Shown piece after piece: positions 34,390-43,740 of a stretch of 64,000 bases of DNA. The notes below the pieces were generated by a model. The model searched no databases, was not told where the DNA came from, and worked only from the letters and a program-made list of their open reading frames with translations. Position 1 is the first letter of the stretch; every line of letters begins with the position of its first letter. The DNA is from Tepidibacter aestuarii (GTDB lineage: Bacteria; Bacillota; Clostridia; Peptostreptococcales; Peptostreptococcaceae). Where the stretch lies: contig NZ_OW235315.1 of NCBI RefSeq assembly GCF_934924865.1, positions 2,976,001 to 3,040,000 of the forward strand, given 5' to 3'. The translations under genes were made by a program, and so were the position numbers.

Positions 34390-35712
34390 CTACTTAGAAT
34401 ATATATTCCTACAATTAGTCTCCTTAATCAAAAACACAAACCCATACCCTACAAGAGTACTCAAAAAGCAGTACATAAATGCCTTATTATAAAGCTCTAC
34501 ACTACCTAAAGTAGATGAATATTTATCAAATACTCCTCCAAGTACAGATGGCATAATAGCAGCTCCGAAAAATCCTCCTATATTAACAACAGAAGTCGAT
34601 ATACCAGCTATTTCAGGTGGATTTACCTCCTTTGAACATGCCCATCCAAGTACAAATGTAGAACAAGTAAATCCTAATGTAAATAATACAACCTTTAAAA
34701 TATTAGTATCTAGTCTTCCTCCAAAAGCTATAGCAGCCCAACAAAGTAAATACACACTTCCAAATATCATCATAGGAGTCTTTCTCTTTCTCATCTTATC
34801 AGAAATACCTCCAATGAATATACTTCCTATAGCTAGTCCTAAAACAGGAAGTATCATATAATTAGAAGCTTGTATCTTAGTCACATTATATACATCCGTT
34901 ATATATCCATTTCCCCATGCTCCAGTCAATGCTACGAACGCACCAAAGAATCCTGCAAATATAAAAAATCCTGGCCATGTTTTAGGATTAGTCATAACTT
35001 GTATAACTGCTTGTCCCATATTAATCTTACTTTTACTCGCATTTTTTTTATTTATACCTTCAATTTCACTAATAGATGGATATCCCTTATCTCTTGGATC
35101 GTTTCTAACTATAATATAGCAAAGTAAACTTATTATTATAGAGAATATCCCCATAACAACGAATGAGTTTCTCCAAGTTATAGCTGCAACAAGTAATGCA
35201 AGAGGTGTTTGAGCAATTATTCCTCCCAAATTTCCTGCAAAAGAAGTAATACCAGACATTATTCCAAATTCACTTTCCTTAAACCAAACAGACTGTATCT
35301 TAAGTATTGGTATGAACACAACAGATACCCCAATTCCTACAAGTAATCTTCCTGCAAACGCCCAAAATATAGTGGGAGCCATACCAAATATTATAGATCC
35401 TAATCCCGATAATAAAACCCCTATAGAAACGGTCTTTCTAGCGCCTAATGAATCAGCTAACATTCCAGCAGGGATTTGCATTATCATATAAGCGTAAAAA
35501 TACATAGCCCCTAAATTTGCAAATGTAGTTCCCGAAATATTAAACTCGTTTATAAGATCATCTTTAACAACCCCAGGTGCTAATCTATGAAAAAATACTA
35601 TAATATATGCAAATGCTAGTACTCCCCATACAATCCACCTGTATTTCATCATTTTGTCTACCTTGCTTTTATCCAAAATATCACAAGTTTTTGCCTCATT
35701 AAAGCTTGCCAT
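34390..35712 (-). CDS. MFS transporter in the aromatic acid operon
   Basis: 440-residue major facilitator with twelve helices of the anion/sugar-phosphate symporter-like group (FFHRLAPGVVKDDLINEF; YAYMIMQIPAGMLADSLGARKT). Last gene of the operon with aminotransferase, iorA and iorB, 80 bases after iorB. It likely exports or imports an aromatic amino-acid-derived acid. ATG 35712 follows GAGAGGAG by 8 bases. Substrate is inferred from context. Confidence 0.9.
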   Translation of the reverse strand: MASFNEAKTCDILDKSKVDKMMKYRWIVWGVLAFAYIIVFFHRLAPGVVKDDLINEFNISGTTFANLGAMYFYAYMIMQIPAGMLADSLGARKTVSIGVLLSGLGSIIFGMAPTIFWAFAGRLLVGIGVSVVFIPILKIQSVWFKESEFGIMSGITSFAGNLGGIIAQTPLALLVAAITWRNSFVVMGIFSIIISLLCYIIVRNDPRDKGYPSISEIEGINKKNASKSKINMGQAVIQVMTNPKTWPGFFIFAGFFGAFVALTGAWGNGYITDVYNVTKIQASNYMILPVLGLAIGSIFIGGISDKMRKRKTPMMIFGSVYLLCWAAIAFGGRLDTNILKVVLFTLGFTCSTFVLGWACSKEVNPPEIAGISTSVVNIGGFFGAAIMPSVLGGVFDKYSSTLGSVELYNKAFMYCFLSTLVGYGFVFLIKETNCRNIYSK

Positions 35713-35792
35713 ATAAAAGCTCCTCTCTGTTGAAATATTTGTATAGAAATAAATTGTGTGACCTTTATAAAGCCACACAATTTATACTTTAC

Positions 35793-36404
35793 TTATAATG
35801 CTTTTTCTGTTATTTCACTCTCAAGACCTTTCTTTATAGCCTTCATATTTAAATCTACGAATTTTTCTTTAACATTATCTTTTAATGCCTTATCCCAATC
35901 TATCTCTTCAATTCCCAGTGACTTAATAAGTCCACCAAGCATTATTATATTTTGAGCCTTTATATTTCCAAGTGCTATAGCTTCATCAGCTGCATCTATA
36001 GCTATTACATCATCATATTTTGCTTCTATTTTTTCAATTATGTTTTCTGGATACTTCTCTTTTCCTGATAAAACAGTTGCTGATGGAATAGCGTAATCAT
36101 TTATTACAATCTTTCCACCTGGCTTTAAATACTCTAACCATCTTAAAGCCTCTACTCTTTCAAATGCTACTATTATATCAGCTTGACCTTTTCCTATTAT
36201 AGGTGAATATACTTTCTTTCCATATCTTACCTGAGTTGTAACACTTCCACCTCTTTGTGCCATACCATGAACCTCAGACATCTTAACATCATATCCTGAA
36301 TCTATTAATCCACTAGATAATACCTTTGAAGCTAGTATTATTCCTTGTCCCCCAACTCCTACTAATAAAACATTTTTTACACTAGATCTACTATTTATAC
36401 ACAT
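35793..36404 (-). CDS. iorB: Indolepyruvate:ferredoxin oxidoreductase beta subunit
   Basis: 203-residue gamma-type subunit of the 2-oxoacid:ferredoxin oxidoreductase superfamily (LLVGVGGQGIILASKVLSSG, HGMAQRGGSV, PIIGKGQADIIVAFE). With IorA it oxidises arylpyruvates to arylacetyl-CoA, reducing ferredoxin. Start placed at ATG 36404, right after the iorA stop (36406-36408); TTG 36416 or GTG 36413 are alternatives. Confidence 0.95.
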   Translation of the reverse strand: MCINSRSSVKNVLLVGVGGQGIILASKVLSSGLIDSGYDVKMSEVHGMAQRGGSVTTQVRYGKKVYSPIIGKGQADIIVAFERVEALRWLEYLKPGGKIVINDYAIPSATVLSGKEKYPENIIEKIEAKYDDVIAIDAADEAIALGNIKAQNIIMLGGLIKSLGIEEIDWDKALKDNVKEKFVDLNMKAIKKGLESEITEKAL

Positions 36405-36405
36405 A

Positions 36406-38187
36406 TTATTCACCAACCTTTTCTATAGCATCGAATGGACAAACTTGAGCACATACACTGCATCCAACACACATAGTTTTATCTATCTTAGAATATTCAT
36501 CAAATGAGATTGCAGGGCATCCTGACTTAATACACATCTTACATTTTTTACACTTATCTTCTTTAACTTCATAAGATTTAGGTGTACAATCAAATCTCTC
36601 TTTATCTTCTTTAGAGAATTTCTTAAGTACACAAGGCCATTGAGTTATTATTACTGATGGCTCATCAGATGCAAGAGCATTACTTAAAGCTTCCTCATTT
36701 TCTTTTAAGTTAAGAGGATTAACAACTGTAACATCTTTAATTCCTATAGATTTACATAAATTAGGTATATCTATTTGATTAGTTTCCTCTCCCATTAAAG
36801 TGTATCCTGTTCCTGGGTTTTGTTGGTGTCCTGTCATACCAGTTATTCTATTATCTAGTATTATAGTTACTGAATTACCTTTATTGTAAACAACATCTAT
36901 TAAGCTTAATATTCCTGTATGGAAGAATGTTGAATCTCCTATAACACTTACTACTTTCTTGTCTACATTATGGAAGTTAAATGCCTTTTGAGCACCATGG
37001 CCTGTACTTATAGATGCTCCCATACAAATACATGTATCCATAGCATTAAGTGGCTCTGCTGATCCTAGAGTATAACATCCTATATCTCCTGTAATCATTA
37101 CATTCTTCTTCTTAGATAAAGTGTAGAATAATCCTCTATGTGGACATCCTGCACATAGTGTTGGAGGTCTATTTATTACATCTTCTTTAAGCTCAGCAAC
37201 AGCAGCTGCAACTTCACTTTCTACACCTGAATTTAAAAGAGAATTTGCTATTATATCAGGGTTTAACTCTCCTATGTTAGATATCTTTTCTTTTCCTATA
37301 CAATTAATTCCTCTAGCCTTTAATTGCTCTTCTATATAAGGCTCTAATTCTTCTATTACGTATAATGTTTCTACTTCTTTAGCAAAATCTTCTATTTTCT
37401 TAAATGGAAGTGGATGAGTAAATCCTAATTTAAGATAAGAAGCATTATCTCCAAATACTTCTTTAGTATATTGATAAGATATACCTGAAGTTATAACCCC
37501 TATCTTTTTATCGTTCCATTCTATTTTATTTAAATGAGTTTCATTACTGAACTCTTCCATTCTCTTTAATTTATCTTCAACAACAACATGTAATTTTCTA
37601 GCATTAGCTGGAGCTGCAACGAACTTAGCTATATTCTTAGTATATGGCTTAATTCCTGCTTCTTCTCTTTCATTAAATTCAACTAAAGTTTTAGAATGGC
37701 ATATTCTAGTTGTTACTCTATATAAAACAGGTGTATCAAATCTTTCTGATATTTCCATAGCATCCTTCATGAAATCCTTTGCCTCTTGTGAATCACTAGG
37801 CTCTATCATTGCAATTTTAGCAAACTTAGCATAATATCTATTATCTTGCTCATTTTGAGATGAATGCAGTCCTGGATCGTCTGCAGATACTAGTACTAGT
37901 CCCCCATTAACACCAGTATATCCATAAGTCATAAGAGGATCTGCTGCAACGTTAACCCCAACATGCTTCATAGCAGCAAGTGATCTAGCTCCTGCTATAG
38001 ATGCTCCTATAGCTACTTCAAGAGCTACTTTTTCATTTGGAGCCCACTCTGAATAAACATCTTTATATAAAGCTATATTTTCAAGTACCTCAGTAGATGG
38101 AGTTCCAGGATAAGCACTAGCTATACTTCCGCCTGCTTCATAAAATCCTCTGGCAATAGCTTCATTACCTGTCATAAGTTTTTTCAT
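36406..38187 (-). CDS. iorA: Indolepyruvate:ferredoxin oxidoreductase alpha subunit
   Basis: 593-residue TPP-dependent subunit. N-terminal pyrimidine domain (TGNEAIARGFYEAGGSIASAYPGTPSTEV), central TPP-binding domain (PPTLCAGCPHRGLFY; GDIGCYTLG; GDSTFFHTG), and a C-terminal two-cluster ferredoxin domain (CKKCKMCIKSGCP and CVGCSVCAQVCP). It acts on indolepyruvate, phenylpyruvate and 4-hydroxyphenylpyruvate. Second gene of the sigma-54-controlled operon. ATG 38187 follows AAGGGGG. Confidence 0.97.
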   Translation of the reverse strand: MKKLMTGNEAIARGFYEAGGSIASAYPGTPSTEVLENIALYKDVYSEWAPNEKVALEVAIGASIAGARSLAAMKHVGVNVAADPLMTYGYTGVNGGLVLVSADDPGLHSSQNEQDNRYYAKFAKIAMIEPSDSQEAKDFMKDAMEISERFDTPVLYRVTTRICHSKTLVEFNEREEAGIKPYTKNIAKFVAAPANARKLHVVVEDKLKRMEEFSNETHLNKIEWNDKKIGVITSGISYQYTKEVFGDNASYLKLGFTHPLPFKKIEDFAKEVETLYVIEELEPYIEEQLKARGINCIGKEKISNIGELNPDIIANSLLNSGVESEVAAAVAELKEDVINRPPTLCAGCPHRGLFYTLSKKKNVMITGDIGCYTLGSAEPLNAMDTCICMGASISTGHGAQKAFNFHNVDKKVVSVIGDSTFFHTGILSLIDVVYNKGNSVTIILDNRITGMTGHQQNPGTGYTLMGEETNQIDIPNLCKSIGIKDVTVVNPLNLKENEEALSNALASDEPSVIITQWPCVLKKFSKEDKERFDCTPKSYEVKEDKCKKCKMCIKSGCPAISFDEYSKIDKTMCVGCSVCAQVCPFDAIEKVGE

Positions 38188-38204
38188 TATAATTTCCCCC
38201 TTAT

Positions 38205-39320
38205 TTAAGCATGTATTTTATTTTCTTCTAATACTTCTTGTAATGCATCTATAAATTTTTGAGTTTGATCTTTAGTTCCTGTACTAACTCTTAACCAGTT
38301 TTTCCAGTCCCAAAGATACCCAGGTCTTACTATGATTCCTTTTTTAAGTAATTCTTCAAATACTACCTTTGAATCAAATCCAACATTTACGAATACAAAG
38401 TTTGAATTAGACTTTATATACTCCATGTCATTTTCTTCAAAGTATTTTTCCATCATGCTCATGCACTCATAATTAAGCTTTACAGTTTTATCTATATGCT
38501 CAGCATCATTTAAAGCTCCAATTCCTGCTGCTTGAGCTAATCTATTAACATGAAATACCATTTTCATTTTATTCATAGCTTTAGTTATTTCACTTGATGT
38601 AAGTAAATATCCAACTCTCACTGATGCAATTCCTGCAACCTTTGAGAATGTTCTAAGTATAATAGTATTTGGTCTTTTTCTTAATATTTCTAAAGAATCT
38701 GGATACTTATCATTTTTTATTGCATACTCATAATAAGCTTCATCAAATACTAAAACTACATCTTTTGGAGTATTATTTACTAAGTAGTCAATATCCTCTT
38801 TTGTCATTATATTTCCAGTTGGATTATTTGGATTACATACATAAATTAATTTTGTCTTATCGTTGATCTTTTGCACAAATTTCTCAAAATCATGCTTATA
38901 GTCTTTAAGATCTATTTGATGAGCAACTCCACCCATAAAAAGAACTTCACTAGCATATTTTCCAAATGTAGGGTTAGCCATTATAGCTTCGTCACCTTCA
39001 TTTATAAAAGTTTGAGCTATTATTTTTAAAAGCTCTTCTCCACCATTACCTACAACTATATTTTCATGCTTTAGATTGTATTTTTTACATAGTCCATCCT
39101 TTAACTTAGTGCAGTTAGGATCTGGATATATATGTATACTATCTAATTCTTTTTTTATTTCTTCAATAGCCTTTGGAGATGGACCTAATGGATTTTCATT
39201 AGATGCAAGTTTTTCAATATCCTCAAGACCTAATTCCTTCTTTAATTCATCTACAGACTTTCCAGGTATGTACGGTTTTATAGAAGCTACTTCTTTTCTA
39301 AATAGATTTTCACTCATCAT
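38205..39320 (-). CDS. Class I/II aminotransferase, HisC-like, probably aromatic
   Basis: 371-residue PLP-dependent aminotransferase of the histidinol-phosphate/aromatic aminotransferase group: [39 protein letters not shown], and the PLP Lys in [16 protein letters not shown]. There is no histidine biosynthesis context. It is instead the first gene of an operon with iorAB, so it most likely transaminates Tyr, Phe or Trp to the arylpyruvate used by IorAB. GAGGGG precedes the ATG at 39320; a second ATG follows at once. Confidence 0.9.
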   Translation of the reverse strand: MMSENLFRKEVASIKPYIPGKSVDELKKELGLEDIEKLASNENPLGPSPKAIEEIKKELDSIHIYPDPNCTKLKDGLCKKYNLKHENIVVGNGGEELLKIIAQTFINEGDEAIMANPTFGKYASEVLFMGGVAHQIDLKDYKHDFEKFVQKINDKTKLIYVCNPNNPTGNIMTKEDIDYLVNNTPKDVVLVFDEAYYEYAIKNDKYPDSLEILRKRPNTIILRTFSKVAGIASVRVGYLLTSSEITKAMNKMKMVFHVNRLAQAAGIGALNDAEHIDKTVKLNYECMSMMEKYFEENDMEYIKSNSNFVFVNVGFDSKVVFEELLKKGIIVRPGYLWDWKNWLRVSTGTKDQTQKFIDALQEVLEENKIHA

Positions 39321-39429
39321 TTCAACCCCTCTATTTTAAAATTATATCAATTAACTTTAATCAATAACTGCCTGCCGAGATGTCTTAAAAAAATATTTTG
39401 TAGAATATTAAGAATTGTCTTTATATTAA

Positions 39430-39445
39430 GCAAATTCTATGCCAA
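39430..39445 (-). promoter_or_regulatory. Sigma-54 (-24/-12) promoter of the aromatic operon
   Basis: On the minus strand TTGGCATAGAATTTGC, with GG at 39443-39442 and GC at 39431-39430 separated by the required ten bases. It matches the TTGGCAC-N5-TTGC consensus in nearly every key position. It lies about 110 bases before the aminotransferase start, and the neighbouring upstream gene encodes a sigma-54 activator. Confidence 0.85.
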
Positions 39446-39450
39446 CTTAA

Positions 39451-39463
39451 TTTCACTGTGAAA
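39451..39463. promoter_or_regulatory. Palindrome near the sigma-54 promoter
   Basis: TTTCACTGTGAAA, a perfect palindrome about a single central base, ending 8 bases upstream of the -24 element. It could be an activator or repressor site, although enhancers usually lie further away. The regulator is unknown. Confidence 0.4.
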
Positions 39464-39503
39464 GTGTCTATTTTCATAAATAAATAATCCCAAAAACAAT
39501 GAA

Positions 39504-39545
39504 AATGGGTTAAATGGTATTATTTTAAATACCATTTAACCCATT
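39504..39545 (-). terminator. Terminator of the sigma-54 activator gene
   Basis: 16-bp perfect arms (AATGGGTTAAATGGTA and its complement) around a 10-base loop, followed on the minus strand by TTTTCATTGTTTTT. It contains the stop codon of the activator gene. Its length and position also make it a candidate enhancer for the promoter at 39430. Confidence 0.7.
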
Positions 39546-41578
39546 TCTAAGTGTTCAACAACTTTAATTCCATATTTAGTTATATTAGTTCCACGTCTTC
39601 CTTTGTTTATATCTACCATCATGAATTTCTCAAGATTTATAAGTATAAGTCTTATTTCTTGTTCGCTTATAAATATACCCTTGTTTTTTGCTTTTTCATG
39701 TAAACTTCTTCTTCCAAGTCTTTTTTCATTTTTATAGGCTTCTTTAAGTTCTTTTAATATGAATATATACTTGTATTCATCTTTTCCAACATCTTCTCTA
39801 AATTTATCTAACAATTCTTTTTCATGAGGATTAAATACTATAGAATTTAAATTTGCTTCTTCTTTAAATGGCAGATCATTTATGTCTATATAATCAATAC
39901 CTATATTAGAGAAGTATTCTATATAATTTTTTAGCTCTCTTATATTACCTCTCCAAGTATGGTCTATAAGCTTTTCTTTAGCTCTTTGAGTTAAATTAAA
40001 ATTATATCCTGATTTTCTTTTCATTTCATTTATTATAATTAATATATCTTCTTTTCTATTTCTAAGAGGCGGTATTTTTAGAGGAAGTACATTAAGTCTA
40101 TAATATAAGTCCTCTCTGAAATCTCCTTTTTTAACCATTTGCTTCAAATTTCTATTAGTTGCAGCTATAAGTCTTATATTTACTTTTATAAGTCTATCTC
40201 CACCTATTCTCATAACTTCTCTTTCTTGTAATACCCTAAGTAGTCTTTTCTGTAGATTGATAGGCATCTCACCTATTTCATCTAGAAATAATGTTCCATT
40301 ATGTGCAAGTTCAAAAAGCCCTGGCTTTCCCCCTTTTCTAGCTCCTGTAAAAGCACCTTCTTCATATCCGAATAATTCACTTTCTAACAAACTTTCTGGA
40401 AATGCTCCACAGTTAATAGCTACAAACTGATAGTTCTTTCTTGAAGAATTATTGTGTATAGCTTGTGCAAATAGTTCTTTACCAGTCCCACTTTCTCCAC
40501 TTATGAGTATTGACGAATCTGACGTAGACATTCTAATTGCTATATCCTTTGTCTTAGTTATAATATCGCTATTTCCAATTATATCTTCAAACCTGTACTT
40601 AGCTTTATGCCCCTTACCTATTAATTGTGCTCTTAATTTGTGTTGTTTTATTTCTGTATCACTAAATCTTTTCAGTATAGCTATAGCTCCATATCGCTTG
40701 TTGGAATGTATTATAGGATGAATGGATACTACTACATCATATCCATTTACTTTTATAAGTTTTTCTTTTATGGGCTTTAACCTTTTTATCGAATTCTCAA
40801 ATGGGATAGTAGACAATGTTTCACTTATATATTTTCCTACTATTTCTTCCTTTTTATAGCCTATAATGCTTTGTGCATTTTGATTGCAAGAATATATTTC
40901 ACCATTTGAATCAACTCCTATTATTCCATCATCTGCAACTTGAAGTAATATATCAAGCTGACTTTCAAATTGGTTTGTTCTTCCCATAACATCAGAAAGA
41001 CCAACATCCTTAGTAACTATTTCTTTATAGCTTTTTTTAATATCCTGTCTTTGTAATATATCTACTAAGTTTAACTTTACACCTAGATCTATAATTGTAC
41101 TAATATCTAATAGTGCATTTCCTATATTTATAGTATTGTAGCTTTTATTTTCATAATCTTTAAACACTATAATCTCATTATCTTCTATATCTTTTTTGAC
41201 ACTTTCGCATATAGGTATAAGATCTATATGTCTAATGCCCAGTTGATACATTACACATGTCATTTGAAGTGCCATTTGATAGTTATGATCTAATAAGTAC
41301 ACCTTATTTCCATCTTTTATATTCATAATTTTTTCAAATGCTACCTTTGATATAGTTCTGTTTGCTATAACTAATTCTACTTTATTATTTATATATTTTT
41401 TTATAGTTTCAAATACATTATAAGATGGTACCAAAATCACATCTGAATCTATCTCATCATTTATTTCATCAACACAAAATTTTTCAATCTCTATATTTTG
41501 TGAGAACAAGCTCTTTATCTGTTCATAGTAGGTATTGATTTCTGATAAGGTATAGCTTATTATGCTGATTTTTTTCAT
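39536..41578 (-). CDS. Sigma-54-dependent transcriptional activator (PrpR-N, PAS, AAA+)
   Basis: 680-residue enhancer-binding protein. N-terminal PrpR-like domain (about 1-190; EINDEIDSDVILVPSYNVFE), PAS domain (about 200-310; QVADDGIIGVDSNGEIYSCN), AAA+ domain with Walker A GESGTGKELF (about 358), GAFTGA (about 405, contacts sigma-54), Walker B GTLFLDEIGEM. The C-terminal end is not a usual Fis-type HTH but a longer helical domain (GRRSLHEKAKNKGIFISEQEIR), so DNA binding is by a different fold. The gene lies directly upstream of the sigma-54 promoter and almost certainly activates it. ATG 41578 follows AAGGTGA. Confidence 0.95.
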   Translation of the reverse strand: MKKISIISYTLSEINTYYEQIKSLFSQNIEIEKFCVDEINDEIDSDVILVPSYNVFETIKKYINNKVELVIANRTISKVAFEKIMNIKDGNKVYLLDHNYQMALQMTCVMYQLGIRHIDLIPICESVKKDIEDNEIIVFKDYENKSYNTINIGNALLDISTIIDLGVKLNLVDILQRQDIKKSYKEIVTKDVGLSDVMGRTNQFESQLDILLQVADDGIIGVDSNGEIYSCNQNAQSIIGYKKEEIVGKYISETLSTIPFENSIKRLKPIKEKLIKVNGYDVVVSIHPIIHSNKRYGAIAILKRFSDTEIKQHKLRAQLIGKGHKAKYRFEDIIGNSDIITKTKDIAIRMSTSDSSILISGESGTGKELFAQAIHNNSSRKNYQFVAINCGAFPESLLESELFGYEEGAFTGARKGGKPGLFELAHNGTLFLDEIGEMPINLQKRLLRVLQEREVMRIGGDRLIKVNIRLIAATNRNLKQMVKKGDFREDLYYRLNVLPLKIPPLRNRKEDILIIINEMKRKSGYNFNLTQRAKEKLIDHTWRGNIRELKNYIEYFSNIGIDYIDINDLPFKEEANLNSIVFNPHEKELLDKFREDVGKDEYKYIFILKELKEAYKNEKRLGRRSLHEKAKNKGIFISEQEIRLILINLEKFMMVDINKGRRGTNITKYGIKVVEHLEMG

Positions 41579-41660
41579 TTGACTCACCTTTTCTTCAGTA
41601 TTTTTAAATTAGCTTAATTTTGATTCAAATATTCCCCTTTATTACATTATAATTTACATA

Positions 41661-41698
41661 GGAAAAAAGAGGTAGATAATTTATCTACCTCTTTTTCC
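41661..41698 (-). terminator. Terminator of trmB
   Basis: Perfect stem AAAGAGGTAGATAA / TTATCTACCTCTTT overlapping the stop of trmB, with T-run on the minus strand. Confidence 0.85.
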
Positions 41699-42323
41699 CT
41701 TCACATCTATATATCTTCATACCCAAATTCATAAATTTATCTTCATATTCAGTTGTAACATTTCCCTCAAATTCACTATTTGCTAAGTCAAGTGAAACAT
41801 TTTGTAACTTAAGGCCATATTCTGATATTTCATTAAGCGAGAATTCAAATAACTTCTCGTTATCAGTTTTAAAGTGAATCTCACCATCATCAGATAATAC
41901 CTTATTGTACATATCCAAAAATCCACTGTGTGTAAGCCTTCTTTTTGCCCATCTTTTTTTAGGCCAAGGATCACAAAAATTTATAAATATTCTGTGTATC
42001 TCTTTCTCCTCAAAGTATTCTAATATGTTCTGTACATTCCCCCATATAAAAAGTATATTTTCTAGCTCACCTTCATCAGCCTTTTGAACAGCCTTTAACA
42101 ATACTTCTTCTTTTATTTCCATTGCGATGAAGTTTATATCAGGGTTTTGCTTAGCTAGAGTAGTTACAAATTTTCCTCTTCCAGTTCCAACTTCTACATA
42201 TATAGGGTTATCGTTATTAAATTTTTGTAACCATTCTCCTTTTAAGTCAGTTGGATTTTTTATCAAATAATTATCGTATGATAATAATTTTTCGTCTGCA
42301 CCTTTTACTTTTCTTCTTCTCAT
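41685..42323 (-). CDS. trmB: tRNA (guanine-N7)-methyltransferase
   Basis: 212-residue SAM-dependent enzyme making m7G46 in tRNA. VEVGTGRGKFVTTLAKQNPDINFIAMEIK is the SAM-binding region, INFCDPWPKKRWAKRRLTH the TrmB signature. AGAGGGA precedes the ATG. The stop of the upstream diguanylate cyclase gene is one base away, so both are in one transcript. Confidence 0.97.
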   Translation of the reverse strand: MRRRKVKGADEKLLSYDNYLIKNPTDLKGEWLQKFNNDNPIYVEVGTGRGKFVTTLAKQNPDINFIAMEIKEEVLLKAVQKADEGELENILFIWGNVQNILEYFEEKEIHRIFINFCDPWPKKRWAKRRLTHSGFLDMYNKVLSDDGEIHFKTDNEKLFEFSLNEISEYGLKLQNVSLDLANSEFEGNVTTEYEDKFMNLGMKIYRCEGKKR

Positions 42324-42324
42324 A

Positions 42325-43740
42325 TTATGTCCCTCTTTCTATCCTATCTCTTCCATTTTCTTTTGCTTTATACAGCAGATTATCTGCTTTATTGACTATA
42401 TCCTTAGAGGATTCTTCTTTAAATTGAACCGCTCCTCCACTTATTGTAACCACAGCATCTTTATTATTGAATCTGATATTTTTTATTCCATTTCTTATTT
42501 TTTCTGCCTTTTTATAAGTATTTTCTATATTAGAATTTGGCAAGACTATCAAGAATTCTTCTCCTCCATATCTTCCAACAAACCCATTTTTATCAATATA
42601 TTTTTTAATATATTTAGATATTTCAACTAGAACATCATCACCAAATTGGTGTCCATAATTATCATTTATTTTTTTGAAATGATCTATGTCAATCATTATT
42701 ATAGATAAATCACTTTTTAATATACATGATTTTTGTATCTCTTTCTTTAATATCTGGCATATATGTTTATGATTATAAAGTCCTGTCAGTCCATCTGTTA
42801 TGCTCAATTCTTTAAGTTGTATATTCATCTTATTTATTTTATTTTCTATATCATATCTGTCTTTTATCATATTATTTACCGATGCAGCCATTCTTTTTAG
42901 TTCTGTATATCTTAATTCTTCTATATCTATGTATATTCTTTCTTTTGAAGCTCTTTCGAAGAAAGACACCACAAATTCTATTTTTTTATTTATCTTATCA
43001 TTTATGCTTTTAATACATATAGTAGCTATTAGCATTATTATAATCATAAGTATTGCTACTATTTTAATTTCTTTTTCAAACTGCTTTTTTAATACAGATT
43101 CATTCTTTTTTATATTTTCCTCTATATCATCTATATATACACCGGAACCTATAACCCACTCCCACTCAGGAACAGGCTTTGCAAAATATAGTTTATCATG
43201 ATCTAAATTATCGGTATCTTTTATCCATTTTTGAGTTAGATATACTCCATATTCATTTTCTTTAGCGCTTTTTATAAGCCTTTGACTTACTTTTACTCCA
43301 TCAGCATCCTTAATTTCTAGCATATCCTTGCCTACTAGCTCTAGATATTTACCATTTGCAAGCTCAATTCCATCATAAGTCATTATAAATATATATTGTT
43401 CATCGTTATAACCAAAGTGAATTCTCGATACAAATTCCTTAACTCTTTGTTTTATTATTTGCTCTATTTGTTCATCTGTGTATTTAGGGTTTTCTTTTAG
43501 TAATTTATATGTATTGTTTTTTTCAAATTCTATGTATTCAAATACTTCATTCATCTGATTTTCTAATGATTTTTTTTGATGCTCTATATCCTCTAATTTC
43601 AAAACTTCAGTTTCTCTTAAAAAATTTCTATACTGCCTAATGATGTTATTTCCTTCTATTACAGTCGTTATTATAATAATAAGAATCACCATACTTTTAA
43701 GCAAAAAATTTTTTATGCTGGTATTGTCCGATTTTAACAT
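42325..43740 (-). CDS. Diguanylate cyclase with Cache sensor domain
   Basis: 471-residue membrane protein. N-terminal membrane helix (about 12-29), extracytoplasmic single-Cache domain (about 50-215; YIFIMTYDGIELANGK, KLYFAKPVPEWEWVIGSGVYIDDI), second helix (about 228-250), linker, then a GGDEF domain. The active site is RYGGEEF at about 388-394 and the domain start is LSITDGLTGLYNHKHI, with IDIDHFKKINDNYGHQFGD, so the enzyme should make c-di-GMP. An RxxD inhibitory site was not seen clearly. Overlaps trmB's operon. Confidence 0.93.
   Translation of the reverse strand: MLKSDNTSIKNFLLKSMVILIIIITTVIEGNNIIRQYRNFLRETEVLKLEDIEHQKKSLENQMNEVFEYIEFEKNNTYKLLKENPKYTDEQIEQIIKQRVKEFVSRIHFGYNDEQYIFIMTYDGIELANGKYLELVGKDMLEIKDADGVKVSQRLIKSAKENEYGVYLTQKWIKDTDNLDHDKLYFAKPVPEWEWVIGSGVYIDDIEENIKKNESVLKKQFEKEIKIVAILMIIIMLIATICIKSINDKINKKIEFVVSFFERASKERIYIDIEELRYTELKRMAASVNNMIKDRYDIENKINKMNIQLKELSITDGLTGLYNHKHICQILKKEIQKSCILKSDLSIIMIDIDHFKKINDNYGHQFGDDVLVEISKYIKKYIDKNGFVGRYGGEEFLIVLPNSNIENTYKKAEKIRNGIKNIRFNNKDAVVTISGGAVQFKEESSKDIVNKADNLLYKAKENGRDRIERGT

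Noticed and set aside
38205..39320. Histidinol-phosphate aminotransferase of histidine synthesis
   Set aside because: The sequence is HisC-like, but no his genes are near and it is first in an operon with iorAB; an aromatic aminotransferase fits better.
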